A stretch of DNA of 64,000 bases from Micromonospora sp. NBC_01740 (GCF_035920365.1 NZ_CP109150.1:5704001-5768000); one strand, 5' to 3'. Shown: positions 8,698-17,694, counted from the stretch's first letter. Notes: a model not told the origin generated them from the letters alone. Program-made: numbers and translations.

Positions 8698-10452
8698 GTG
8701 GTGCTCTCCCCCGCCCAGCTCGCCGGCCTCGCCGCGGGGCACGGCGACGACGCCACGCTCGAGGTGCTGCGCGCCGGTCAGCTCGGGCGGCGGCGGCTGC
8801 TGACCGTCGCCGCCGCCCGCGCGGGTGGGACCGGTTCGCCGGCCGCGCAGTGCCTCGCCCTGCTCACCCTCGCCGAGCGGGCGGATCCGGCGGCCGTCGC
8901 CCACGTCCTGGCCCACCCGCCGGTCACCGGCTGGGCCACGGACGCCCTGCACGGACGCCCCGACGCGGCCTACCTGGCCGGGCTGGCGGGGGCCGCCGCC
9001 CTGCGCGCGGGCCTTGCCTTCACGCTCGCCGTGCCCTGCCCGCAGGGTGCGCTGCTGCTGCCCACGGTGGGCGGCGCGGTCGGGCTCGGCGCCGGCACCG
9101 CGCTCGTCCGCGGCACGGGACGGCGCTACGACCCCCGGTCGGCCGGCGACGGGCGACCGCCGCCGGGGTTGTTGGTGCGCGGGCCGGTTGGTGCCGTGCA
9201 CGCCACCGACGGGTCGGGCGACGGGCACGCCCCGGCACGCGGGTGGCTGCCGAGCCGCCGGCTCACCCCGGGCCCCGACGCGCCCCCGACCGAGGTGCTC
9301 GTCGACGACCAGGATCCGCACCGGAGCCGCTACCACCGGCCGCCGACGCTCCGCCTGGACGACGCTACGGCGGAGCGGCTCGACCGGCTGACCGGGCAGG
9401 CGTGGCACTGGCTGACCGAACGGCTGCCTGCGCACGCCCGGGGGCTGGCCACGCTGCTGCGTACGCTGGTGCCGCTCACGCCGCCGCCGTCCGGGCACCC
9501 GGTCAGCGCCACCAGCCGGGCCGCACTGGGTGCGATCGCGCTCTCCGTGCCGGCCGACCCGCAGACGCTCGCGCTGCTGCTGGTGCACGAGTTGCAGCAC
9601 ACCAAGCTGGGCGCGCTGCTGGATCTGCTGCCGCTGCACTCGCCGGGCGGCCCGGCCCGCTACCGGGCGCCGTGGCGGTCAGACCCCCGCCCCGTCGGCG
9701 CGCTGTTGCAGGGCGCGTACGCCCACCTCGGGGTGGCCGAGGTGTGGCGCTGCCGACGACACGAGGACGTCCGCTGCGCGTTCGAGTACGCGTACTGGCG
9801 GGTGCAGACCGCGCGGGCCGTCGCGCAGCTCGCCGGCAGCGCGGAGCTGACCGACGACGGGCGGGCCTTCGTGGCGGGGATGGCCGGCACCCTGCGCGGC
9901 TGGCAGCCCACCGGCGACGCGCGGGTCGAGGCGGCGGCGCGCGACGTCGCGGACGGCGGGGCGGTGCGCTGGGCGCTGGCCAACCTGGTCCCCGACGACG
10001 ACGGCGTGGCGGAGGTGGCGTACGCGTGGCGGCGGGGTCGGCGCCCGCCGCCGATCGCCGCACCCGCCGTCGTGCCCGGCCCGGCCCGGCCCGCGTCGAC
10101 CGGCGACACCGGCGCGGAGGCGGCGGTGCGGCGGCGGCTGCTGGCGACGACGGAGCACAGCGGTACGGGCAGCAGCGAGGCGGACGCGACGGGGCGGGTG
10201 GACCACGCCGACCGGGCGTACGCGGCGGGGGACGCCGGCGGCGCCCTGGCGGGATACCGCCGCCGGCTCGCCGGGGACCCCGGGGACGCCGACGCGCTGG
10301 TCGGCGTCGCGCTGGCCGCCGGGCGGCTGGGGCGTACCGCCGCCGCGCGGGTGCTGACCACCCGCCCCGACCTGGTCCGGGCGCTGTGCCGGCGGCTGCC
10401 CGGCGCCGACCCGCTGGCGGTCGCGACCTGGCTGGCCGACGGCCCCGACTAG
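8698..10452 (+). CDS. HExxH-motif protein of the FxSxx-COOH locus (putative peptide beta-hydroxylase)
   Basis: A 584-residue cytoplasmic protein with HELQH at residues 297-301 in the context LLLVHELQHTKLG, no signal peptide and no membrane segment. I recall a family of HExxH proteins next to FxsB-type radical SAM genes. These are now considered alpha-ketoglutarate-dependent peptide beta-hydroxylases rather than proteases. The C-terminal third is Ala/Gly/Asp-rich with a TPR-like helical stretch near residues 500-560. The GTG start is 4 nt after fxsB. It probably acts on the FxsB-modified precursor, for example hydroxylating a core residue. Metalloprotease activity that releases the product remains an alternative. 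Confidence 0.82.
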   Translation: MVLSPAQLAGLAAGHGDDATLEVLRAGQLGRRRLLTVAAARAGGTGSPAAQCLALLTLAERADPAAVAHVLAHPPVTGWATDALHGRPDAAYLAGLAGAAALRAGLAFTLAVPCPQGALLLPTVGGAVGLGAGTALVRGTGRRYDPRSAGDGRPPPGLLVRGPVGAVHATDGSGDGHAPARGWLPSRRLTPGPDAPPTEVLVDDQDPHRSRYHRPPTLRLDDATAERLDRLTGQAWHWLTERLPAHARGLATLLRTLVPLTPPPSGHPVSATSRAALGAIALSVPADPQTLALLLVHELQHTKLGALLDLLPLHSPGGPARYRAPWRSDPRPVGALLQGAYAHLGVAEVWRCRRHEDVRCAFEYAYWRVQTARAVAQLAGSAELTDDGRAFVAGMAGTLRGWQPTGDARVEAAARDVADGGAVRWALANLVPDDDGVAEVAYAWRRGRRPPPIAAPAVVPGPARPASTGDTGAEAAVRRRLLATTEHSGTGSSEADATGRVDHADRAYAAGDAGGALAGYRRRLAGDPGDADALVGVALAAGRLGRTAAARVLTTRPDLVRALCRRLPGADPLAVATWLADGPD

Positions 10453-10484
10453 CGCGCCGCCGGCCGGGCCCGGCGCAGGGCGGG

Positions 10485-10538
10485 CGCTCGGACCAGCCCG
10501 GGCGCTCAGAGCAGGGCGGGCGCTCAGAGCAGGGCGGG
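10485..10538. repeat. Three 18-bp tandem units over the 3' end of fxsT
   Basis: Units at 10485-10502, 10503-10520 and 10521-10538. The last two are identical and the first is diverged. The unit encodes the final residues and stop of FxsT, so the C-terminus and stop codon have been duplicated beyond the gene: a second Ala-Leu-Leu-stop follows just downstream. This looks like replication slippage in the short gap between convergent genes. Confidence 0.8.
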
Positions 10539-13500
10539 CTCGATGTAGCCGTTGAACCGGTCGCGCTGGCGGGCCTGGACCACCCGCGGGTTGTCGCCAC
10601 CGAACAGCTGCACCAGCTGGCCGAACGCGTCGTCGTAGAGGGCGCGGCCGGCGTCGGCCTCGCTCTCCGTGGCGATCCTGCTGACCGCGAGGTTGAGCGC
10701 CGCCGAGACGCTGTCCGGGTGCTCGGCGCCGAGGGCCCGGATCAGCTCGACGTACGCGGTGGTGTCCAGCAGCAGGGCGGCGTCGCGCTCGCCGAGCGCG
10801 AACAGGTCGTTGGCGAGGTTGAGCGTGGCGAGCAGGGTGTGCGGGTGCCGCTCGCCGAGGCTGGCGAGAAGCTGGTCGCGGACCCGCTGGGCGAGGTCGA
10901 GCGCCTGGGGGTGTTCGCCGCCCTTGCGCAGGAACACGCCGAGGTTGTTGAGGCAGGCCAGGGTGATGGCGTGGTCGGCGCCGAGGACCTCGGTGTACGC
11001 GTCGCGCAGCCGCCGCGCCATCCGCAGCGCGGTCGGGTTGTCGCCCACCGCCGACCAGGTGGTCGCCAGCGCCATCTCGCAGGAGAGGGTGTCGGCGTGC
11101 TCGCCGCCGAGGGTGCGCTGGTAGCGCACCACCGTGCGCTCCAGCACCCGGTGCGCGTCGGCGAAGCGGCCGAGCTGGCGCAGGGTCAGCGCCAGCTCCT
11201 TGGCGGTACGCAGGGTCTCCGGGTGGTCGGGGCCGATGATCTTCTGCTGGTTGGCGGAGGTGCGTTGCAGGACGCTGTGCGAGCGCCACAGCTCCCCGGT
11301 GTCGCGCAGCCCCCGGCCGTAGTTGCTGGCGGAGGCGAGGGTGGACGGGTCCTCGTCGCCGAAGCGTTCCCGGCGCCGCTCGTAGATGTGCTGGTCGAGC
11401 TGGGCCGCCTCCCGGAAGTGGCCGACGAGCCGCAGCGAGACGGCGAGGTTGTTCTCGGCGGTCAGCGTACGGCCGCTGTCTTCGCCGAAGCTGCGGACGC
11501 TCAGCTCCAGGGTGCGCCGGTCGCGCTGCTCGGCGTCGTGGTAGCGGCCCTGGGCGCGCAGGTCGGCCCCGAGGCTGCGGGCCGTCATCAGGGTGTAGAG
11601 GTGGTGCTCACCGAAGATCCGCCGCTGCCGCTCGTAGACGTCCTGGTCGATCTCGAAGGCCCGGTCGAAGAGGCTCTGCGCGCGCAGCACGTTGGCCAGG
11701 TGGAACCGCATCCGCAGCTTGGTGGGGTCGTCGTCGTCGGTGTCGCGCCAGCGGTCCAACGCGTCCTCGGCCAGCGAGCGCGCAGACTCGTAGTCCCCGC
11801 GCCGGTAGAGGTAACGCACCGTGTCGGCGACGAGCTGGCGGGCCTCCTCGGCCGTCGACTCGTGCAGCGCCGAGGGACGTACGTGCGGCCACAGCTCGGC
11901 GTAGCGCGGCCAGTTGGCCGGCTTGTCCGGATCGCGGGGGCTGGCGGCGGCGAGCAGCGACTGGGCCTCGCGGCGGGTCTCGGCGGGGTCGTCGAGCTGG
12001 TCCTTGATGACGAGCTGCACCAGCCGGTGGATGCGCACGGTGTTGTTCTCCGCGTCGACCTGGGCGAGGCCGTAGCGGCCCAGTTCGGCGGTGACCAGCC
12101 CCTGCAGGATCGGGTCGGTGAGGGTGGGGTCGAACGGGGCCATGAAGACGGCGAACCGCTCGCCGGTGAGCATCGCGACCGGGATCGGCTCCGGCGCGTA
12201 GTACGAGCACAGCTCCAGCAGGCGCGCGGCGGCGGGCTTCTCCTGCCGCAGCTGGCGCAGGGTCACCAGCCAGGTCGCGGCGAGCGTCTTGGAGTATCCG
12301 GCCGACTGCCGGCCCTCCAGGATGCGCAGCAGGCCGGGGGTGTCCAGCGAGGCGAGGTACTGCTGCACCGGCAGCGCCGTGGCCCGCAGGTAGGCCGCGC
12401 CCTGTTCCACCGCCAGCGGCAGGTCGCCGAGCTTCTCCGCGACCTGGGTCGCCTCCTCCTCGGTGAGGCCGCGGACGCGGTCGCGCAGCAGCTGGACGCT
12501 CTCCAGCCGGTCGAAGACGGTCAGCTCGGTGGCGCCCGCGTACTCGCTCCAGGTCTGGTCGCGCGTGGTGAGCAGGACGTGCCCGGGGCCCTGCGGCAGC
12601 AGCGCCCGGGTGGCCCGTGACGGCTCGTCGGCGTTGTCCATGATGATCAGCCAGCGCCGGCCGGGGCCGCCCCGGCGCAGCGCGTCGAGCACCCGCCGGA
12701 CCGCCTCGCCACCGCCGCCCGCGCCGAGCCCCATCGCCTCGGCGAGGTCGGCCAGCCCGCCCCGGATCCGTTCCTCGCTGTCGGCGGGGATCCACCAGAC
12801 CACGTCGTAGTCGCGGGCGAAGCGGAGCGCGTACTCGGCGGCGAGCTGGGTCTTGCCGACCCCGCCGAGGCCGTGGACCACCTGCACGCCGGAGGCGGGC
12901 GAGGCGGTCAGCCGGTCGCGCAGCGCCTCCAGCTGCGCCGCCCGGCCGACGAAGGTGGTGCCGTGCTGGCGCACGTTCCACACCGCCGGGAACGTGCCGG
13001 GGAACCGGCCGACCGCCCGCCCGGTCACCGTGTGCGCGGGTGCGCCCACCTCCTCGAGCAGCAGGGTCCGGGCGGTGCCGGCGTCGACGTCGCTGAGGTC
13101 GACCGGGGTGCGGTCGGTGTAGGGCAGGGCGAGGCGGGACTCGTCGACCCGCAGCGGCACCAGCACGCCGGTGCCGGCGACCTGGTCCCGGCTGGCGGCG
13201 GCCTTCCACGCCTCTCCCGCCAGCGGCGTGGCCGCGAAGTGCCGGGTCAGCACGACCAGCACCCGGCTGGCGGCGGCGAGCGCCCGGTCGAACTCGGTGC
13301 GGCCACCCGCGCGGACCGGCACGTCGGCCGCGCGGCGGTCCACCCGCAGCCCGGCCTCCTCGAGCTGGTCGCTGATCCACTCCGCCCAGAGCCGGTCCAT
13401 CGAGGCGTAGCCGACCAGCACGGTCTGCTCGGCGGTGAGCCGGGACCGCTCGAACGCGGTCAGCGAGCGGCGCCGTTCCTCCTCCGGCATCGGCTCCAGC

Positions 13501-14435
13501 CGGGTGACCCGGCCACCGGTCACCACCGAGGCGAGCTGCTCGTACGCCGCCAGCAGGGTGCCCGCCTGCTCCGGACGGTCGCCGAACGCGGCGAGGATCT
13601 CCTCGTAGGCGTAGAACGCGCGGTAGGGCACCTCGATGGTGTTCCAGTAGCGGGCCCGCGCGGCGTCGGAGAGGTGGTCGAGGAACGACGCGAACTCGGC
13701 CCGGACCAGGTCCCGGCCGGTCTCCAGCTTACGCAGTTCGGCGTCCTCCACCCGGGTCGGCACGGGCACCAGCAGCGGCGGGTCGTCCGGGCGCTGGGCG
13801 CGGATCGAGCGGGCCACGGCCGACGCGCCCCGGATGCTCTGCGTCGACATGGTGAAGCAGTTGACGACGGTGTCGGGCAGTTGCACGGTGCAGATGCCGG
13901 CGACGTCGCTCAGGCCCGTACGGCTGTCGATCAGCACGATGTCGTACTCGGCGCGCATCTGCGCGCGGACCGCGTCGAAGAAGGCCGCCCCGCCCTGGCG
14001 TTCGTAGAAGTTCGACCAGTCGAAGGTGCTCACCAACCGCGAGTACGCCGAGTCCTGCTGGCCGGCCGCCACGAAGTCGATCACGCCGCCGTGCGGGAAG
14101 TCCCAGTTCAGCGAGACCGCCCGCCGCTGGATCTTGGCGTGCCCGGCGAGCAGTTCCTGCGGGTCGTCGCCGGGATTGCGCTGCATCGTAGCCATCGAGT
14201 AATCCCAGATCATCTCGATGACCCCGGGGGTGGCGCGCAACTCGGAGTCGCGCAGGAACGGATGGAAGTAGCGGTGCAGGCCGGGCGACTCCAGGTCCCA
14301 GTCCACCACGAGCACCTGGAGCCCCTGGCTGGCCAGGATCCAGGCCACGTTGGCCAGCGCCATCGTGCGTCCCGTGCCGCCCTTGTACGAGTAGAACGTG
14401 ACGATCTGCCCGCGTGCCGCGTCGTTCACCACCAT
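10524..14435 (-). CDS. fxsT: FxsT: ParA-like / TIR-like / NB-ARC / TPR protein of the FxSxx-COOH system
   Basis: A 1303-residue multidomain protein. Residues 12-200 resemble ParA/MinD ATPases with the deviant Walker A KGGTGRT (18-24) and VLIDSRTG. Residues about 337-465 form a TIR-like domain starting TVLVGYASMD. Residues about 495-800 form an NB-ARC STAND NTPase with P-loop GLGGVGKT (522-529) and LIIMDNAD as Walker B. From about 900 to the end are TPR repeats of the 40-residue kind (RIFGEHHLYTL, GEDSGRTLTAENNLAVSLR, GADHAITLACLNNLGV). The ATG start has GGAGG upstream. It lies 16 nt after fxsC and converges on the precursor operon. The architecture resembles signalling or immune receptors more than a biosynthetic enzyme. 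Its role in the RiPP system is not known to me. Confidence 0.9.
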   Translation of the reverse strand: MVVNDAARGQIVTFYSYKGGTGRTMALANVAWILASQGLQVLVVDWDLESPGLHRYFHPFLRDSELRATPGVIEMIWDYSMATMQRNPGDDPQELLAGHAKIQRRAVSLNWDFPHGGVIDFVAAGQQDSAYSRLVSTFDWSNFYERQGGAAFFDAVRAQMRAEYDIVLIDSRTGLSDVAGICTVQLPDTVVNCFTMSTQSIRGASAVARSIRAQRPDDPPLLVPVPTRVEDAELRKLETGRDLVRAEFASFLDHLSDAARARYWNTIEVPYRAFYAYEEILAAFGDRPEQAGTLLAAYEQLASVVTGGRVTRLEPMPEEERRRSLTAFERSRLTAEQTVLVGYASMDRLWAEWISDQLEEAGLRVDRRAADVPVRAGGRTEFDRALAAASRVLVVLTRHFAATPLAGEAWKAAASRDQVAGTGVLVPLRVDESRLALPYTDRTPVDLSDVDAGTARTLLLEEVGAPAHTVTGRAVGRFPGTFPAVWNVRQHGTTFVGRAAQLEALRDRLTASPASGVQVVHGLGGVGKTQLAAEYALRFARDYDVVWWIPADSEERIRGGLADLAEAMGLGAGGGGEAVRRVLDALRRGGPGRRWLIIMDNADEPSRATRALLPQGPGHVLLTTRDQTWSEYAGATELTVFDRLESVQLLRDRVRGLTEEEATQVAEKLGDLPLAVEQGAAYLRATALPVQQYLASLDTPGLLRILEGRQSAGYSKTLAATWLVTLRQLRQEKPAAARLLELCSYYAPEPIPVAMLTGERFAVFMAPFDPTLTDPILQGLVTAELGRYGLAQVDAENNTVRIHRLVQLVIKDQLDDPAETRREAQSLLAAASPRDPDKPANWPRYAELWPHVRPSALHESTAEEARQLVADTVRYLYRRGDYESARSLAEDALDRWRDTDDDDPTKLRMRFHLANVLRAQSLFDRAFEIDQDVYERQRRIFGEHHLYTLMTARSLGADLRAQGRYHDAEQRDRRTLELSVRSFGEDSGRTLTAENNLAVSLRLVGHFREAAQLDQHIYERRRERFGDEDPSTLASASNYGRGLRDTGELWRSHSVLQRTSANQQKIIGPDHPETLRTAKELALTLRQLGRFADAHRVLERTVVRYQRTLGGEHADTLSCEMALATTWSAVGDNPTALRMARRLRDAYTEVLGADHAITLACLNNLGVFLRKGGEHPQALDLAQRVRDQLLASLGERHPHTLLATLNLANDLFALGERDAALLLDTTAYVELIRALGAEHPDSVSAALNLAVSRIATESEADAGRALYDDAFGQLVQLFGGDNPRVVQARQRDRFNGYIEPALL

Positions 14436-14451
14436 CGGCTGCCCGCCTCCA

Positions 14452-15684
14452 TCAGGGACCTTCGAGGATCGGGCGGCGCACCGGGCCGTCCGACGGCGGC
14501 TCCTGGTAGACCGTGCCCGTACGGTAGATGCGGCTCTGGGCCACGACCAGCGCGTCCTCCAGCTCGGCGTGGAAGCGGCCGGCGGTGGCGATCTCCGGTC
14601 GCCACATCGCGGGATCGTTGCGCACCACGTGGTGCGACAGGACGCGCGCCAGGGTCTCCCACAGCCGCTGGTTGCCGTCGGCCGCCGCGTCGTCGGCGGC
14701 CGTCCAGGGCACCAGCACCGGCGTGGTGGTGTCGGGGTCGCGGTCGTAGCCGACGAGGCTCAGCTCGTAGCGCGGCAGGCCGGCCGACCAGACGTCCACG
14801 ACGAGCACGACGATCTGGTTGTGCGCCCGGGCCCACTCCCGCACCTCGGCGAGGTCGACGGCGTCCTCGACCGTCCAGCCGTAGCTCTTGGTGGTGGCGA
14901 CCGCCCCGGCGTAGCTGCCGATCGGCGCCTCCAGCTCGGGGCGGTACGGCCGCCAGTCCCGGGCCAGCGCGCCGTAGCGCTCCTCCGCCCCGCTGCGGGT
15001 GCCGGCCAGCTCCGCCGCGCTGCCGGCGGCCAGGACGAACCAGACGTGCCGGGCGCTTGTCGAGCGGGGCGACCGGGCGGCGGACGACCCGGGCGCCGGC
15101 CGCCGGCGGGTGGTCTCGAAGGCGCTGGTGACCTGGGCGAGCACCGGCCGTCGGGCGGGCCGGAGCAGGCGGTGGTCGCGGTCGGTCTGCACGATGTGCT
15201 TGGCCAGCGCGTCGACGAAGTCCTGGTATTCGTCGTGGTGCCGGCGGCGCTGCTTGAGGGTGAGCAGCCCGTCCTGGGCGTACACGGCGCCGGCCGGGAA
15301 GTTCTTGTGCTGGAAGCCGGTCAGCGCCTCGGGCACGCGGTCGCAGGGGATCCAGCGGATCGGCAGCACGGCGGGGGGACGGCGACGGAACTCCCGCTCG
15401 TGCGCGTCGACCCGGTCGGCGAAGACCCGGAACTCGCGCCCGCAGTAGTCACTGACCACGTAGCGGGGGGAGGTCAGCGCCACCAGGCAGGAACTGGTGG
15501 CGAGGGCGTCGGCCAGCTCCTGCGACCAGGTCGCGCCGAGCGGCAGCTGCCCGTCGACGAATCCCGCCTGGTCCCAGCCCACGCCGGCCAGCCGGGCCAC
15601 CGCCTCGCTGAGATCGCCGAAGAACTCCTGCACCTGGCCGTTGCGGTTGTCCTCATGGGCGTAGCTCAGGAAGAAGAGTGGCAC
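14452..15684 (-). CDS. fxsC: FxsC: TIR-like protein of the FxSxx-COOH system
   Basis: A 410-residue protein. The N-terminal ~150 residues form a TIR-like fold beginning FFLSYAHEDN, with VALTSPRYVVSDYCGREF as the later conserved block. A linker near 200-215 leads to a C-terminal domain of about 190 residues of the FxsC type (HVWFVLAAG, QIVVLVVDVWS, LVPWTAADD). The GTG start has GGAGG 6-7 nt upstream. It is followed after 16 nt by fxsT and the two are probably co-transcribed. Proteins of this kind occur with FxsB loci in actinobacteria. Whether the TIR domain cleaves NAD or only binds partners cannot be judged by eye. Confidence 0.88.
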   Translation of the reverse strand: MPLFFLSYAHEDNRNGQVQEFFGDLSEAVARLAGVGWDQAGFVDGQLPLGATWSQELADALATSSCLVALTSPRYVVSDYCGREFRVFADRVDAHEREFRRRPPAVLPIRWIPCDRVPEALTGFQHKNFPAGAVYAQDGLLTLKQRRRHHDEYQDFVDALAKHIVQTDRDHRLLRPARRPVLAQVTSAFETTRRRPAPGSSAARSPRSTSARHVWFVLAAGSAAELAGTRSGAEERYGALARDWRPYRPELEAPIGSYAGAVATTKSYGWTVEDAVDLAEVREWARAHNQIVVLVVDVWSAGLPRYELSLVGYDRDPDTTTPVLVPWTAADDAAADGNQRLWETLARVLSHHVVRNDPAMWRPEIATAGRFHAELEDALVVAQSRIYRTGTVYQEPPSDGPVRRPILEGP

Positions 15685-15721
15685 GCCCGCCTCCGCTCAC
15701 GGGTTCCACGATCGTACGGAA

Positions 15722-15727
15722 AGTATA
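15722..15727 (-). promoter_or_regulatory. Probable -10 box of fxsC-fxsT
   Basis: Read on the minus strand this is TATACT, a near-perfect -10 hexamer in GC-rich DNA, about 38 nt upstream of the fxsC start. I see no convincing -35 hexamer. Transcription should start near 15715. Confidence 0.4.
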
Positions 15728-15823
15728 TGTCCGTCGATGCCAGGGTAGCGTCGTGCGGATCTTCGCACCGACCCGTGGAGAGTCGTATCCCCGACGCTTC
15801 CGCGACGGCGTCGGCGACACGCC

Positions 15824-15865
15824 GACCCATCATGGGTCGCTTAAATAAGGGGTGACTGATATAAA
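15824..15865 (+). promoter_or_regulatory. ArsR operator palindrome and -10 box
   Basis: A perfect palindrome GACCCA-TCA-TGGGTC lies at 15824-15838, then an AT-rich stretch and TATAAA at 15860-15865. TATAAA ends 7 nt before a GTG that is in frame with the ArsR gene, the spacing expected for a leaderless mRNA. The palindrome overlaps the expected -35 region, so binding by the ArsR protein would block transcription. Autoregulation is inferred. Confidence 0.5.
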
Positions 15866-15872
15866 GGGTTCC

Positions 15873-16253
15873 GTGCACGCCTTCGACGTACTCGGTGACC
15901 CGGTGCGGCGCCGCATCCTCGAACTGCTCACCGACGGCGAGACGACCGCCGGCGGGCTGTGCGACGTGATCCGGCGGGAGTTCGGGATCTCCCAGCCGGC
16001 CGTCTCCCAGCACCTGAAGGTGCTGCGGGACAACGGCTTCGCCACCGTGCGGGCGGAGGGGACCCGACGTCTCTACGCGGTCGATCCCCGGCCGCTGCGG
16101 GAGGTCGACCGCTGGCTCGACAACTTCCGCCGGTTCTGGACGCCGCCCCTGCACGCCCTCGCCACCGAGCTGGCCCGAGGCAAGCGCGAACGGCGGCTGC
16201 GCGAGCAGCCGCCCACGACAGACGACACGACCGACCACGGGAGAGACCGATGA
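15873..16253 (+). CDS. ArsR-family HTH repressor
   Basis: A 126-residue winged-helix protein of the ArsR type used with SRPBCC partners. It has AFDVLGDPVRRRILELL at the N-terminus and the recognition helix SQPAVSQHLKVLRDNG. No metal-binding Cys cluster is visible, so it is probably not a metal sensor. The start is chosen as GTG 15873 because TATAAA ends 7 nt before it. GTG 15852, 21 nt upstream and in frame, with AAGG close by, is the alternative. The stop overlaps the start of the SRPBCC gene by 4 nt. This ArsR-SRPBCC pairing is common in actinobacteria and usually autorepressed. Confidence 0.88.
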   Translation: MHAFDVLGDPVRRRILELLTDGETTAGGLCDVIRREFGISQPAVSQHLKVLRDNGFATVRAEGTRRLYAVDPRPLREVDRWLDNFRRFWTPPLHALATELARGKRERRLREQPPTTDDTTDHGRDR

Positions 16254-16891
16254 TCGACGCGACCGAGCAGATCAACGCCGTACGCCGCCAGCTCGGCCGG
16301 CGGGTGCTGGAGGCCGGCGAGGCCCGGGTGATGACCATCAGCCAGACGTACGACGCGCCGCTGGAGGACCTCTGGGACGCCTGCACCAACGCGGAACGGA
16401 TCCCCCGCTGGTTCATGCCGATCTCCGGTGACCTGCGGCTGGACGGCCGCTACCAGCTGGAGGGCAACGCCGGCGGCACGATCGAGCGCTGCGACCCGCC
16501 GAAGGCCTTCGCCGCCACCTGGGAGTTCGGCGGCGAGGTGAGCTGGATCGAGGTGCGGCTGACGCCGGTCGGGGACGACCGGACGCGGTTCGAGCTGGAG
16601 CACGTCGCGCACGTCGACCAGGAGCGCTGGGACCAGTTCGGCCCGGGCGCGGTCGGCGTCGGCTGGGACCTGGCGCTGCTCGGCCTGGCGTCGTACCTGG
16701 CCGCCGACGGCAGCGGGGTCACGCCGGAGGAGGGCGAGGCCTGGTCGGTGTCCGAGCAGGGCCGGCGGTTCGTCACGGCGAGCAGCGAGCGGTGGGGCGA
16801 GGCGAGCGTCGCCGACGGCACCGACGCCGAGGCCGCCTGGGGCGCCGCGGAGCGCACCACGGCCTTCTACACCGGGGCGCCGCCGGCCTGA
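16250..16891 (+). CDS. SRPBCC (AHSA1-like) domain protein
   Basis: A 213-residue protein with an SRPBCC/AHSA1 fold. The segments ISQTYDAPLEDLWDACTNAERIPRWF, GTIERCDPPKAFAATWEFGG and TRFELEHV follow the typical helix-grip order. The ATG overlaps the ArsR stop (ATGA). These proteins bind small hydrophobic ligands. The coupled ArsR gene suggests that ligand levels or stress control the pair. The C-terminal ~60 residues extend beyond the core and end in TTAFYTG, as in other actinobacterial members. Ligand unknown. Confidence 0.85.
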   Translation: MIDATEQINAVRRQLGRRVLEAGEARVMTISQTYDAPLEDLWDACTNAERIPRWFMPISGDLRLDGRYQLEGNAGGTIERCDPPKAFAATWEFGGEVSWIEVRLTPVGDDRTRFELEHVAHVDQERWDQFGPGAVGVGWDLALLGLASYLAADGSGVTPEEGEAWSVSEQGRRFVTASSERWGEASVADGTDAEAAWGAAERTTAFYTGAPPA

Positions 16892-17000
16892 CCGCCCCGC
16901 CCGGCGCGGCGACCGCCCGTGCACCCGACCGCCCGGCGCGGCGGCACCGCCCGCCCCGCGCACCCGACCGCGCGGCGCGGCGGCACCGACGCCCGCGCCG
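16891..17000. repeat. Imperfect GC-rich tandem repeat of about 38 bp
   Basis: Two and a half imperfect copies of a unit containing GCACCCGACCGC and GGCGCGGCGGCACCG fill most of the gap between the SRPBCC and NADAR genes. No gene fits here. It is probably slippage-prone spacer DNA. Confidence 0.55.
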
Positions 17001-17057
17001 GCGGCCGGCCGGAAAAGCGCGCGCGTTCCGTCGGACCCCTCGGGCAGACTCGCCGCC

Positions 17058-17618
17058 ATGTCGCCGCGATCCGTCACCGAGCTCGTCGCCGCCGTCAACG
17101 CCGGCGAGAAGATCCGCTACCTGCACTTCTGGGGTCACCGACCGCAGCGTGACGGCAGCGTCGGGCCCGGCTGCCTGAGCCAGTGGTGGCCGGCCCCGTT
17201 CACCGACGGCGAGCGGACGTACGCCACCGCCGAGCACTGGATGATGTGGCACAAGGCGATGCTGTTCGGCGACGCGGCGGTCGCCGACCGGATCCTGGCG
17301 GCCGGGCACCCCCAACGCGCCAAGTCGCTCGGCCGCGAGGTGCGGGGCTTCGACCAGGCGACCTGGGAGGCCCGGCGCTTCGACATCGTGGTGGCGGGCA
17401 GCGTCGCCAAGTTCGACCAGCACGACGACCTGCGGGCGTACCTGCTCGGCACCGGCGAACGGGTGCTCGTGGAGGCCAGCCCGCTCGACCGCGTCTGGGG
17501 CATCGGCCTGGCCGCCGACAACCCGCGCGCGGACGATCCGGCGCGCTGGCAGGGCGCGAACCTGCTCGGCTTCGCCCTCATGGCGGCCCGGGACGCACTT
17601 CGCGCGGGCCGCCCGTGA
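17058..17618 (+). CDS. NADAR (YbiA-like) family protein
   Basis: A 186-residue NADAR-domain protein. Conserved blocks include YLHFWGH, CLSQWWPAPFTDG, YATAEHWMMWHKAMLFGD, and the C-terminal DRVWGIGL and WQGANLLGFALM. YbiA-type NADAR enzymes hydrolyse the N-glycosidic bond of damaged riboflavin intermediates, and some members remove ADP-ribose from modified guanine. The single-domain form here cannot be assigned to one of these. A CAGACT box lies 7 nt before the ATG, suggesting a leaderless transcript. It stands alone, with no toxin partner adjacent. Confidence 0.9.
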   Translation: MSPRSVTELVAAVNAGEKIRYLHFWGHRPQRDGSVGPGCLSQWWPAPFTDGERTYATAEHWMMWHKAMLFGDAAVADRILAAGHPQRAKSLGREVRGFDQATWEARRFDIVVAGSVAKFDQHDDLRAYLLGTGERVLVEASPLDRVWGIGLAADNPRADDPARWQGANLLGFALMAARDALRAGRP

Positions 17619-17694
17619 CCGCCGGGAGCCGCCGCCGCACGCCCCGGGCGGCAGGTCGCGGCGGCCACCGGTGCGCCGGGTAACGTGCTGCGGC

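Noticed and set aside
8850..12620. A 1256-codon plus-strand frame across the HExxH and fxsT genes
   Set aside because: It crosses two convergent genes with clear motifs, has no domain of its own and shows shadow-type composition.
16891..17057. A small gene between the SRPBCC and NADAR genes
   Set aside because: The open frames are translations of a GC-rich tandem repeat with no start signals.
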